Assembly: GCA_965364515.1 (NCBI GenBank)
Contig: CBDTXZ010000121.1
Coordinates: forward strand, 1 to 9,318
Reading direction: 5' to 3'
Length of the DNA: 9,318 nt
DNA from: JAHEDH01 sp965364515
Lineage (GTDB): Bacteria > Actinomycetota > Acidimicrobiia > Spongiisociales > ZC4RG35
Positions 1 to 6,741 of this stretch are shown piece after piece. The notes under the pieces are model-generated. The model was not told where the DNA came from. It did no database searches and worked only from the letters and a program-made list of their open reading frames with translations. A program made the position numbers and the translations under genes. The stretch's first letter is position 1. Each line of letters starts with the position of its first letter.

Positions 1-158
1 TCGGACATCTGGCGGTCGTAGAGCGTCGGACCGAGTTCCTCGACGACCTTGAAGTGGAGGCGTCCCCTGAGCTCCTGAACGGCCTCGGATCGAGCGCCCG
101 TGAAAGACGCGGACTCTGTGGTCTTCGCGGCTGCGACCCTCTCGGAAAGTGATGCCAT
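1..158 (-). CDS. cpaF: CpaF/TadA-type secretion ATPase, N-terminal fragment
   Basis: Only the first 52 or so residues are present; the gene continues past the left edge. From the ATG at 158-156 the protein begins MASLSERVAAAK and reaches a segment reading LRGRLHFKVVEELGPTLYD. That resembles the N-terminal region of CpaF/TadA ATPases, where a helix of the form 'hxxLIEELGPxLYD' precedes the ATPase core. CpaF is the cytoplasmic hexameric type II/IV secretion-family ATPase that powers assembly of Tad/Flp pili. The Walker motifs lie outside the window, so the family call rests on this short match plus context: it follows cpaB and cpaE on the same strand, the usual tad order. A purine-rich AGAGAGG lies about 9 nt before the ATG. 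The 42-nt gap to cpaE suggests one operon. An N-terminal fragment of some other protein cannot be fully excluded. Confidence 0.75.
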   Translation of the reverse strand, partial: MASLSERVAAAKTTESASFTGARSEAVQELRGRLHFKVVEELGPTLYDRQMS

Positions 159-200
159 GGTCTGAGACCTCTCTATCCCCTATACGAATCTGTGTTGTCT

Positions 201-1379
201 TCAGCTTCGGCGGAAGAACCCGCCACCTGAAGAGGAAGCTTCGACGGTCTTCCCTGTGACCAATTCGAGCACTTCTTCGAACCCCTTGGAAACCTTCGAC
301 TTCGGAGACGATTCTACGACGGGCCTTCCCTCATTCACGGAAGCCGCGACAATCCCCTCTGAGGGGATGCGTGCCTGGATCTGCTGCTTGAGCGCTCCCT
401 CGATCTCTTTGTCGTCGAGGCGGGCCCGCGCATTGGACCGGTTCAGGATCAGCTTCACCTTGCCGGTCGGGAACTTGAGCAGGCGCAGCGTCTCCAGCGC
501 CAGCTTGGCGTTCTTCACCGACGGCAGGTCCATGTCGACGACCATGGCGATCTGATCCGACTTCTCGAGCAGAGAAAGCAACAGTTCGTCGAGCAGCGAG
601 GCGGTGTCCACGACGACCCAGTCGAACATCGTGCTCAACAGCTCGAGGATCTGCAGCAAACCTGCCGTTGTGATGTCGTCGGCGAACGCCGGCTCGAGCG
701 GAGCGGCCAGGACCTTCAACCCACTGGGATGCTCGGTGAGGATCGAGTTGATCAGCTGCGAATCGAGGCGGTGCAGCTCGGCGGCGGCATTGACGACCGT
801 GAACTTCGGTTCGAGCTGCAGCACGAGACAGACGTCACCGAACTGCAGGTCGGCATCGACGAGGCAGACGGAAGTGTCGGGCAGCCGTGACAACAGCACG
901 GCCAGGTTGGTGGCCGTGACCGTCTTGCCGCTGCCACCCTTCGCAGACATGACCGTGACGATCTGACCCCGGGAGGTGTCGACCGGTGCGGGGGTCCCGA
1001 CCGGGCGCGCCATCACGTCGCTCGAGAACTGGTTGATCGCCGCCTCGATCTTCTCCTCCGAGAGCGGCGCCTCGATGACATCCGACACCCCGGCGCGCAT
1101 CGCGGCACGCAGGAGGTTTGCGGTCACCTCGGGCGCCACGATCAGCGTGATCAACGACGGATCCGAGTGTCGGAGGGAACGCACCGATTCCAGCGCGGCC
1201 TCCCTGGCGTAGCTGGGGCCGAGGATGACCATGCGGAGATTGCCGGCGTTGATCGCCTGCACCGCCTCTGCGATCGTGCGAGCAGTCGGCAGACCGCCAT
1301 CGAACAAGCGCTTGGCCTCTGCGATGAATTCATCGTCATCGTCGATGACGAGCAGGTTTTCCTCGGTCAGTGACACCAA
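201..1379 (-). CDS. cpaE: CpaE-like pilus assembly ATPase (MinD/ParA type) with degenerate receiver domain
   Basis: The product is 392 aa. Residues 1-120 fold like a response-regulator receiver: an acidic cluster D13-D16 follows the first strand, but the usual phospho-acceptor aspartate after the third strand is replaced (VILGPSY, Gly54), so phosphorylation there is unlikely. A short linker (124-137) leads to a MinD/ParA-type P-loop ATPase: deviant Walker A AKGGSGKT (146-153), the DADLQFGD motif (175-182) and Walker B WVVVDT ending near D258. The tail is Ser/Gly-rich and ends FFRRS. CpaE proteins localise the Tad/Flp pilus machine in the cell and work with CpaF. The first codon could be TTG (1379-1377) or the adjacent GTG (1376-1374). 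The Shine-Dalgarno-like AGGA upstream overlaps the TAG stop of cpaB, so translation is probably coupled. The gene sits 10 nt after cpaB and 42 nt before cpaF. Confidence 0.88.
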   Translation of the reverse strand: MVSLTEENLLVIDDDDEFIAEAKRLFDGGLPTARTIAEAVQAINAGNLRMVILGPSYAREAALESVRSLRHSDPSLITLIVAPEVTANLLRAAMRAGVSDVIEAPLSEEKIEAAINQFSSDVMARPVGTPAPVDTSRGQIVTVMSAKGGSGKTVTATNLAVLLSRLPDTSVCLVDADLQFGDVCLVLQLEPKFTVVNAAAELHRLDSQLINSILTEHPSGLKVLAAPLEPAFADDITTAGLLQILELLSTMFDWVVVDTASLLDELLLSLLEKSDQIAMVVDMDLPSVKNAKLALETLRLLKFPTGKVKLILNRSNARARLDDKEIEGALKQQIQARIPSEGIVAASVNEGRPVVESSPKSKVSKGFEEVLELVTGKTVEASSSGGGFFRRS

Positions 1380-1389
1380 ATCTCAGTTC

Positions 1390-2310
1390 CTAGTTGCCGA
1401 AGATGTCTTCGACGAGGTCTCCCTCGAAGAGATTCTCAATGGTAACCCCTCGAGTCAGAACTTCTTCGAATGCATCCTTCGGGTTCAGCGTGTAGTACAG
1501 CGACCCTGCGTTCTGGGCGAAGACCAGGCGCTCGGCGGTCTCGTGATCGACCTCCAGCGTGAACACCGTGCTGTTCGCCACGGCGCCCTCGCCCTCGGCG
1601 CTCTGCACCTGGGCGTTCTGCGCCGCCGCATCGTCGACTTCGACCGTCGGGTCGGCATCGGGATCAGGGCGCACGTCGCTCCCGACCGCCAGCACACGGA
1701 GGCCCTGCAGCACGTAGCGGGTGTAGGTGACCGTCTCCACCTGGTCCTCTTCGGCAGTGCCCTCGTCGCCGGTGTCCTCGACGGGGATGCCGAAGTCCGA
1801 CTCCTGGCCGAGGGCGGTCAGGTTGAACTCGATGTCGAGGGAGATGATGGCATTGATGAGGTCGCCGGCCTCGACGAAGCCGTTCACGCCCTGGATGTTC
1901 CCCGGGGAGATCGTGATCGCCTGGAATCCGGGCTCGATCAGCTCGGCCAGCGGTGTGATCTCGACCGACAGCTCCACCCACTGTGCGCGGGTCAGGATGC
2001 CGTTCCCCGAGATCGGGCCGGCGGCCACGCGTCCGGACAGGACGTCGTTGAGCTCGTTCGGAGTCGTGATGGCGTCGGCAGGGAGATCCTCCCGCTGCTC
2101 GGTGTCCTCCTCGTACAGCGTGCCGACACCTTGGAGGATGAAGGAGCCCTCGGTCCCCTCGGCGATCGGCTGCAAGGCACGGAACACCGGCACCTGCTCC
2201 TGACCTGCCTCGATCTCGGACTCGATTCCCTGGAGATACTGGAAGATGGCGAAAGCGGCGATACCGGCCAACGCCAGCGCGATCACCAGCACGATTGCTC
2301 TTCTACCCAT
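1390..2310 (-). CDS. cpaB: CpaB/RcpC-family Flp pilus assembly protein
   Basis: The product is 306 aa. A single N-terminal membrane segment (about residues 4-24, after MGRR) is followed by an extracytoplasmic region. Residues 40-110 look like a SAF domain with the typical 'PIAEGT...DVLSGRVAAGPISGNGILT' pattern. Residues 128-160 match the RcpC-type segment (GFQAITISPGNIQGVNGFVEAGD). Near the C-terminus, DHETAERLVFAQNAGSLYYTL (255-275) matches the conserved 'peeAerlalAqnaGxlxlaLR' motif of CpaB. CpaB/RcpC supports Flp pilus assembly at the envelope; in Gram-negatives it is periplasmic and linked to the secretin, while in monoderms its partner is less clear. Two acidic low-complexity linkers (about 176-192 and 211-245) flank the strand reading YTRYVLQGLRVLAVG. 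A TTG three bases upstream is in frame, but GAGGAG at 2321-2316 is 5 nt from the ATG and only 2 nt from the TTG, so the ATG at 2310 is preferred. It is the first gene of the pilus cluster here. Confidence 0.85.
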   Translation of the reverse strand: MGRRAIVLVIALALAGIAAFAIFQYLQGIESEIEAGQEQVPVFRALQPIAEGTEGSFILQGVGTLYEEDTEQREDLPADAITTPNELNDVLSGRVAAGPISGNGILTRAQWVELSVEITPLAELIEPGFQAITISPGNIQGVNGFVEAGDLINAIISLDIEFNLTALGQESDFGIPVEDTGDEGTAEEDQVETVTYTRYVLQGLRVLAVGSDVRPDPDADPTVEVDDAAAQNAQVQSAEGEGAVANSTVFTLEVDHETAERLVFAQNAGSLYYTLNPKDAFEEVLTRGVTIENLFEGDLVEDIFGN

Positions 2311-2315
2311 CAAAG

Positions 2316-2321
2316 CTCCTC
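2316..2321 (-). promoter_or_regulatory. Ribosome binding site of cpaB
   Basis: GAGGAG on the minus strand, 5 nt before the ATG at 2310. This spacing decides for the ATG over the in-frame TTG at 2313, which would be only 2 nt away. Confidence 0.75.
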
Positions 2322-2360
2322 AAATATGAACTGTTCTCGACCTAGAACGATGTCACCACC

Positions 2361-2377
2361 CTCGCCGGTGAGGCGAG
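2361..2377 (-). repeat. Small GC-rich hairpin in the tad leader
   Basis: A perfect 6-bp inverted repeat, CTCGCC (2361-2366) and GGCGAG (2372-2377), with a 5-nt loop. It lies about 50 nt upstream of the cpaB start and directly next to one copy of a 7-bp direct repeat (AGGGGAC on the minus strand, plus-strand positions 2377-2383 and 2396-2402, 19 bp apart). It could be leader RNA structure or part of an operator. At this GC content a short repeat like this can also arise by chance, and no function is assigned. Confidence 0.35.
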
Positions 2378-2457
2378 TCCCCTGACGCGGTTCCGGTCCC
2401 CTCTTCCTTTTTTCGTTTGTAGGTCTCGCCCTGTCCACACCTGAAAGATGCGGATAA

Positions 2458-2490
2458 GTTGGACCGTCGACATGTTGTCGACGGTCCAAC
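2458..2490 (-). terminator. Perfect 15-bp hairpin, probable terminator between rpsA and the pilus genes
   Basis: GTTGGACCGTCGACA (2458-2472) and its exact reverse complement (2476-2490) enclose a 3-nt loop, giving a very stable 33-nt stem-loop. It lies 60 nt past the rpsA stop and about 150 nt before cpaB. On the minus strand it is followed by TTATCC rather than a clean U-tract, so it is an imperfect intrinsic terminator; actinobacterial terminators often lack long U-runs. Because the repeat is perfect it would fold equally on either strand. A dyad operator at the tad promoter is the alternative. Confidence 0.6.
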
Positions 2491-2512
2491 CCACCGACTT
2501 AAGCAAGAAATC

Positions 2513-2544
2513 GACCCGAGCCTACCGATCCGGTCGTCCGGGTC
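2513..2544 (-). terminator. Imperfect hairpin directly after rpsA, candidate terminator
   Basis: A 6-bp outer stem, GACCCG (2513-2518) with CGGGTC (2539-2544), and a 4-bp inner stem, ACCG (2524-2527) with CGGT (2531-2534), are separated by an internal loop. On the minus strand the structure begins 6 nt after the rpsA stop and is followed by the T-rich GATTTCTTGCTT. Its position and tail fit rpsA termination, but the stem is interrupted. Confidence 0.4.
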
Positions 2545-2550
2545 AAGGAC

Positions 2551-4119
2551 TCACCGGCGGCCGATGCCGCGCTCCTTGAGTTCCTGGAGAATGGCCTCGA
2601 GCGAAGCGTCCACCGCAACCGGCGGCCGCTCTTCTTCGGCCGGTCCGAACTCACGCTCGAACTCACGACGCTGCGGCCGCTTGTTCCGAGGAGCGTTCAT
2701 GGCAGCCTCGCGCTCCTTCCAGTCAGGCAGTGCCTGCTTGATGGAGAGGCTGACTCGACGACGCTCGTCGTCCAGTTCGGTGATCTTGGCCTCGACGGTC
2801 TGACCGATCGAGAGTTCCAACTCGGGCGACTCGACACGATGCACGGCGATCTCCGAGACGTGGACCAGGCCCTCGACCCCGTCCGCAACGGAGACGAATG
2901 CACCGAACGGAACGGTCTTGATGACCTTGCCCTGAACCACGGAACCGACCTCGTGCTCGGCCGAGAAGACCTCCCACGGATCCTTCAGTGTCTGGCGGAT
3001 CGAAAGGGAGATCCGTTCGCGGTCGAGATCGACTTCGAGCACCTTGATGGTGACCTTGTCGCCGACCTTCACCACTTCGGACGGGTGATTGACGTGCTGC
3101 CAGGAGAGCTCGGAGACGTGGACGAGCCCGTCCATGCCGCCGAGATCGACGAACGCACCGAAGTTGACCACCGATGAGACGACGCCCTCGCGCACCTCAC
3201 CTTCGGCGAGGTCGTCGAGGAAGGCCTGGCGTTGCTCGGCCTGCTCTTCTTCGAGATAGGCCCGACGGGAGAGGACCACGTTGTTGCGGTTGCGGTCCAG
3301 TTCGATGACCTTCGCCTCGATCTCCTCACCGATGAACGGATCGAGATCACGAACGCGGCGTAGATCGACGAGCGAGGCGGGGAGGAATCCGCGCAGCCCG
3401 ATGTCGACGATCAGGCCACCCTTGACCACTTCGATGACCGTGCCCCTGACGGTCTCACCCGAGTCGGTGATCCGCTGGATCCGGCCCCACGCGCGCTCGT
3501 ACTGGGCGCGCTTCTTCGACATGATCAGACGACCTTCGTCGTCTTCCTTGTTGAGAACGAGTGCTTCGACGCGCTCCCCGATCGACACCACCGTCTTCGG
3601 GTCGACGTTCTTGCGAATCGACAGTTCTTCGGCAGGGATCAGACCCTCGGACTTGTACCCGATGTCGACCATCGCACCGTCCTGGTCGACCCCGACCACG
3701 GTGCCTTCGACGATGTCGCCCTCTTTGAACTCGATGACGGTGGCGGCGATGGCTGCCTCGAAGTCGTCCTCGATGTCGTCGGGGAGGTCGCTCAGATCGG
3801 GAGCGACGATGGCGGCGGGGCCATCGGTCGGCAACGGCTCGTTGCTCGAGATCTGCACCTCGACCTTCGGCTCCTCGTCGGCAGCTTCGGTCGAAGCCTC
3901 CGGTGCCGGAGTGTCGCCTGCGTCTGCCGTAGGAGCGTCGTCCGCATCATCTGCGGCGGCCTCGCCTGCATCGTCTGCAGGAGCCTCGGCGGGGGTCTCC
4001 GAGGCCGGGGCCTCGGGGGTGGGATCGGCCGCTTCTGCAGCCTGATCCTTGGGGGTTTCGGCCTCTACGGCCTCGGACGTCGTGTCCTCGGCTTCGGGCG
4101 CGGTCTCGTTGTCTGCCAT
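2551..4119 (-). CDS. rpsA: 30S ribosomal protein S1, four S1 domains, long acidic N-terminus
   Basis: The product is 522 aa. Four S1 RNA-binding (OB-fold) domains lie at about 134-203, 221-287, 306-375 and 393-462. The last two carry the most typical S1 pattern (VVNFGAFVDLGGMDGLVHVSELSW; VPFGAFVSVADGVEGLVHVSEI). S1 binds mRNA on the 30S subunit and helps recruit transcripts to the ribosome; a four-domain form is the usual actinobacterial type. Residues 1-125 are an Ala/Glu/Asp/Pro/Thr-rich, strongly acidic and probably disordered extension, longer than I would expect from mycobacterial S1. Residues 463-500 are basic then mixed-charge (RNKRPQRREFEREF), and the protein ends in a short predicted amphipathic helix, ASLEAILQELKERGIGRR. 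The ATG at 4119 begins MADNETAPEAED. A strong GGAGGA lies 15 nt upstream, which is longer than usual. The gene seems to be monocistronic, with hairpins after its stop. Confidence 0.96.
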   Translation of the reverse strand: MADNETAPEAEDTTSEAVEAETPKDQAAEAADPTPEAPASETPAEAPADDAGEAAADDADDAPTADAGDTPAPEASTEAADEEPKVEVQISSNEPLPTDGPAAIVAPDLSDLPDDIEDDFEAAIAATVIEFKEGDIVEGTVVGVDQDGAMVDIGYKSEGLIPAEELSIRKNVDPKTVVSIGERVEALVLNKEDDEGRLIMSKKRAQYERAWGRIQRITDSGETVRGTVIEVVKGGLIVDIGLRGFLPASLVDLRRVRDLDPFIGEEIEAKVIELDRNRNNVVLSRRAYLEEEQAEQRQAFLDDLAEGEVREGVVSSVVNFGAFVDLGGMDGLVHVSELSWQHVNHPSEVVKVGDKVTIKVLEVDLDRERISLSIRQTLKDPWEVFSAEHEVGSVVQGKVIKTVPFGAFVSVADGVEGLVHVSEIAVHRVESPELELSIGQTVEAKITELDDERRRVSLSIKQALPDWKEREAAMNAPRNKRPQRREFEREFGPAEEERPPVAVDASLEAILQELKERGIGRR

Positions 4120-4193
4120 AAGTAGGTTTCTATTTCCTCCAAGAAAGTCTCCCCATCACCGCGCCAAAGACGCAGAGTCAGGGGGCAACCGGG

Positions 4194-4223
4194 AGAGTAC
4201 CAGGCAACTCCCCATGCGCGCAA
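4194..4223 (-). promoter_or_regulatory. Candidate rpsA promoter
   Basis: On the minus strand, TTGCGC (4223-4218) and TACTCT (4199-4194) are separated by 18 bp, a loose match to a vegetative -35/-10 pair. It would start transcription near 4187 and give a leader of roughly 70 nt before the rpsA ATG. Both boxes match consensus only partly, so this is a best guess in the 250-bp gap 4120-4369. Apart from weak 5-bp inverted repeats around 4291-4325, I see nothing else in that gap. Confidence 0.25.
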
Positions 4224-4369
4224 TGGCAGCGGCTCTGCTCCGAATGTTGGCACCAGGCTGTCGGCTCTTCGCTGATGGTCGTGTGCGCTTCGTGGGAGCC
4301 ACGGGCCTCGAGATGCCGGCCCCGGATCTGGACGCCAACCACAGTCACCGGCTGATTGTCGATACGCAC

Positions 4370-5020
4370 TCACTGATTGCGGAGCCACGTGACGACCGCC
4401 AAGACCCTGCGATGCCCGGCGTCGTCGTCCGAGCGGAGGTCCAGCTTGCGGAAGATGGCGCTCGTGTGCGTCTCAACGGTCTTGGGGCTCATGAAGAGGG
4501 CGTCGGCGATGCCCTGATTCGACCGGCCTTCCGCCATCGCCGCCAAGACGTCGCGTTCACGGTCGGTCAGATCGTCCAGCGGCGAAGTGCGGCGGCGGCG
4601 TCCCAGCAGCCGGCTCACGACCTCGGAGTCCACCACGGTCTCCCCGGCCGCAACGCGACCAATCGCGGCTGCCAGCTCTCCCGGATCGGTCACGCGATCC
4701 TTCAACAGGTACCCGACGCTGCCGTCGATGTCCTCGAGGAGCTCGACCGCATACTCGGTCTCGACGTATTGGGAGAGAACGAGAACTGCAACGCCCGGAT
4801 GTCGGCGACGCAACTCGATCGCCGCCTCGATCCCCTCGGTGGTGTGCGAGGGCGGCATCCGGATGTCCACGACCGCCACGTCGGGCTGGTCGACCGCCAC
4901 CCGAGACATCAGATCGGCTGCGTTGCCCACGTCTGCAACCACCTCGATTCCACCGTCCTCCAGCAACCGGACGAGTCCTTTGCGGAACAGCACCGAGTCG
5001 TCGGCGATCATCACTCGCAC
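4370..5020 (-). CDS. NarL/LuxR-family response regulator
   Basis: The product is 216 aa from the GTG at 5020. The receiver domain (1-120) has the acidic pair D7/D8, phospho-acceptor D52 (VAVVDIRMPP), a serine at the switch position (S83, VLVLSQY) and conserved K107 (GYLLKD). The C-terminal LuxR-type helix-turn-helix (about 148-200) reads LTDRERDVLAAMAEGRSN, then IADALFMSPKTVETHTSAIFR. It should bind DNA when phosphorylated by the kinase encoded just upstream. The GTG start overlaps the 3' end of the kinase gene by 10 bases. It is chosen because it gives the canonical MRVMIADDS opening and because GGGGG lies 7 nt upstream; the ATG at 5011, overlapping the kinase stop as TGATG, has poorer spacing. 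A longer in-frame reading back to 5293 is low-complexity Gly/Arg sequence antisense in character and is rejected. Targets are unknown; the divergent hydrolase gene is the nearest candidate. Confidence 0.93.
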   Translation of the reverse strand: MRVMIADDSVLFRKGLVRLLEDGGIEVVADVGNAADLMSRVAVDQPDVAVVDIRMPPSHTTEGIEAAIELRRRHPGVAVLVLSQYVETEYAVELLEDIDGSVGYLLKDRVTDPGELAAAIGRVAAGETVVDSEVVSRLLGRRRRTSPLDDLTDRERDVLAAMAEGRSNQGIADALFMSPKTVETHTSAIFRKLDLRSDDDAGHRRVLAVVTWLRNQ

Positions 5021-6741
5021 GGGATCGCCCCCAACAGAACCGTGCCCCCGCCCGCCGGACTGTTCAGCGTGAGGCTGCCGCCGAGTGCCGCCAGACGGTC
5101 CTGCAAACCCGCGATTCCGCTCCCTGCCACAGGGTCGGCTCCCCCTCGACCGTCGTCGGACACGTTCACCCGCATCCAGCCGTCGGCCACCTCCACCGAG
5201 ACGTCCACCGCCGTGGCGTCGGCGTGCCGTGATGCGTTGGTGATCGCCTCTGCGACCAGGAAATAGACCGCCGCTTCCGAAGCCGGCCGACACCTCGGCC
5301 CGGTGACCCGCACAGAGACCGGAAGCGGGGCACGCTCGGCCAGCGTCTCCAGTGCCGGGGCGAGGCCGCGCTCGGTGAGGATCGCAGGATGCACCCCTCT
5401 CGCCAGCTCTCTCAGTTCCTCGACGATCGAGCGCAGGTCCCCGATGGCTTCATCCAGCATCGCGGCGGCCGAACCGTCGACCCGACCGCGGATCGACCCG
5501 AGCGACGCTCCCAAGGCCAACAGTGACTGTTGGGCGCCGTCGTGAAGATCACGCTCGATCTTTCGCCGCTCGGTCACCGCCGCTTCGGCAATCCGTCCAC
5601 GGGACTCCTCCACCTCGAGCAGCTTCCGACGAAGCTCGGCTCTGAGGCTCTCGTTCCGCAGCGCAAGTGATGCCGTGGCCGCCACGGCCTCGCCGAGTCC
5701 GTCATCGACGGCCGGGTCGCACAGGATCATGCCGATCTCCTCGCCGTCCGCAGATGGAATCGAGATCGTGCGGAGATCTCCATCGACCCGCAGCCGTCTT
5801 CCCCGTACGTCGATCAAGCCGACACCGTCCGATCCCCAGAAACCGAGTCTGGCCGATGGGTCACCGAGCGCCTCGCCGATCGTGGTCTCGAGCTCCACGG
5901 AGCCGAGCACCTCCCCCACCCGAAGGGCGAGGTCACCGATTCGGGCCCGATCCAGACGCGTGCGAAGCATGCCGAACAGCAGACCGATCGGGAACACCAC
6001 CAGGGCGAGCCGCTCTGCAACCAGAACCGCCGTCGCACCTGCGGTTCCGAACCCGACGAGCTGCTCCAGAAACGCCGCACCGAGCGCAGCCCCGATCGGC
6101 CACAACGCCCACATCACCGGGGCGAGCGCCCGACGAGCCACCGGGCTGGCAGCTCGCCACTTCGAGACGACGAGCCACACGAGCACCCCGACCAGAACCA
6201 GGTTGATCACCTGGCCCACACCCCAGATCAGATCGGACAGCTGAGGATCCGAGCGAATGAGCAAGAGATTGTCGGGACAGACGGCGCAGCCGGGGAGCGG
6301 ATCCTCGAACAAGTGCCCCGCGATCGCCAACACGAAGAAGTAGCCCGCTATCCCGGACACCATCTTGGCCTCCCGAGCAGCCAGCCGGCCGGTCGGGAAT
6401 GCCAGGAGCACCCACGCGAGCGCGATGAGGTGGGCGTCCATCAGGACCGATCCGGCCGTCCACGCGAGATCCGTTCCGAACCAGCGGATGTCGGCCAGAA
6501 ACGATGCGAGACCGACGAGAACGGTGAGCGCTCCGATGCGGCTCGATGCGTAGCGGAGCCACAACACCGCACCGACCAGGGCGAACGTCCAGCCAACCGC
6601 CAGATCTGCAGCAACAACCAGTCCCTGGGGTGCTCTGGGGAGCGGAGAGTTCGCTGCGGCGATCGCCGTGGCGAGCCCAATCAGGCCGACAACTGCTCCT
6701 GAAGCGATCGGTGCGAGTCGAGTCGAGGTCCGGCCGGCCAT
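5011..6741 (-). CDS. NarL-type sensor histidine kinase with eight predicted membrane helices
   Basis: The product is 576 aa. About eight hydrophobic helices cover residues 11-258 (roughly 11-31, 41-62, 68-85, 97-115, 128-144, 171-192, 206-225, 232-258). Positive residues fall on the predicted cytoplasmic loops (for example 193-204, SKWRAASPVARR), which leaves residues 145-170, containing C152-A-V-C155, outside. Residues 270-365 form a GAF-like region (GDLALRVGEVLGS, later GDPSARLGFW). A coiled linker leads to the HisKA_3 dimerisation helix with phospho-acceptor H400 (ERRKIERDLHDGAQQ). The HATPase domain has the N-box EAITNASRHADA (N502), G1 DDGRGG (529-534) and G2 GSGIAGLQDR (540-549). It should sense an envelope or membrane signal and phosphorylate the regulator whose gene overlaps its end. 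The start is uncertain: ATG 6741 places a short charged stretch before the first helix; GTG 6747 and ATG 6792 are in frame; none has a good Shine-Dalgarno. The reading frame stays open to 7254, but that part is antisense to the hydrolase gene. Confidence 0.92.
   Translation of the reverse strand: MAGRTSTRLAPIASGAVVGLIGLATAIAAANSPLPRAPQGLVVAADLAVGWTFALVGAVLWLRYASSRIGALTVLVGLASFLADIRWFGTDLAWTAGSVLMDAHLIALAWVLLAFPTGRLAAREAKMVSGIAGYFFVLAIAGHLFEDPLPGCAVCPDNLLLIRSDPQLSDLIWGVGQVINLVLVGVLVWLVVSKWRAASPVARRALAPVMWALWPIGAALGAAFLEQLVGFGTAGATAVLVAERLALVVFPIGLLFGMLRTRLDRARIGDLALRVGEVLGSVELETTIGEALGDPSARLGFWGSDGVGLIDVRGRRLRVDGDLRTISIPSADGEEIGMILCDPAVDDGLGEAVAATASLALRNESLRAELRRKLLEVEESRGRIAEAAVTERRKIERDLHDGAQQSLLALGASLGSIRGRVDGSAAAMLDEAIGDLRSIVEELRELARGVHPAILTERGLAPALETLAERAPLPVSVRVTGPRCRPASEAAVYFLVAEAITNASRHADATAVDVSVEVADGWMRVNVSDDGRGGADPVAGSGIAGLQDRLAALGGSLTLNSPAGGGTVLLGAIPCE
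5028..5032 (-). promoter_or_regulatory. Ribosome binding site of the response regulator, inside the kinase gene
   Basis: GGGGG on the minus strand, 7 nt before the GTG at 5020 and within the last codons of the kinase gene. It supports the GTG start and translational coupling of the pair. Confidence 0.5.

Noticed and set aside
1225..2385. A 386-residue plus-strand reading frame opposite cpaB and the start of cpaE
   Set aside because: Its composition (runs of Arg, Asp, Gly, Leu, His) is typical of the antisense frame of a GC-rich gene, and the opposite strand encodes recognisable CpaB and CpaE.
2311..2457. Cyclic di-GMP riboswitch in the tad leader
   Set aside because: A stretch resembling the GEMM core (GGACAGGGCGAGACC, then GAAA and GGGAC) caught the eye, but the required stem pairings around the tetraloop and the second helix do not form well. 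A covariance-model search would settle it.
4291..4325. Terminator after the response regulator
   Set aside because: Only 5-bp stems (CGTGG/CCACG; GGGCC/GGCCC) are found, with no T-rich tail on the minus strand; too weak to annotate.
4049..5266. A 405-residue plus-strand reading frame opposite the regulator and kinase end
   Set aside because: It is antisense to a gene with full receiver and LuxR motifs and has no recognisable domain of its own.
5021..5293. N-terminal extension of the response regulator
   Set aside because: The added residues are low-complexity Gly/Arg and overlap the kinase ATPase domain; the receiver fold begins cleanly at the GTG at 5020.
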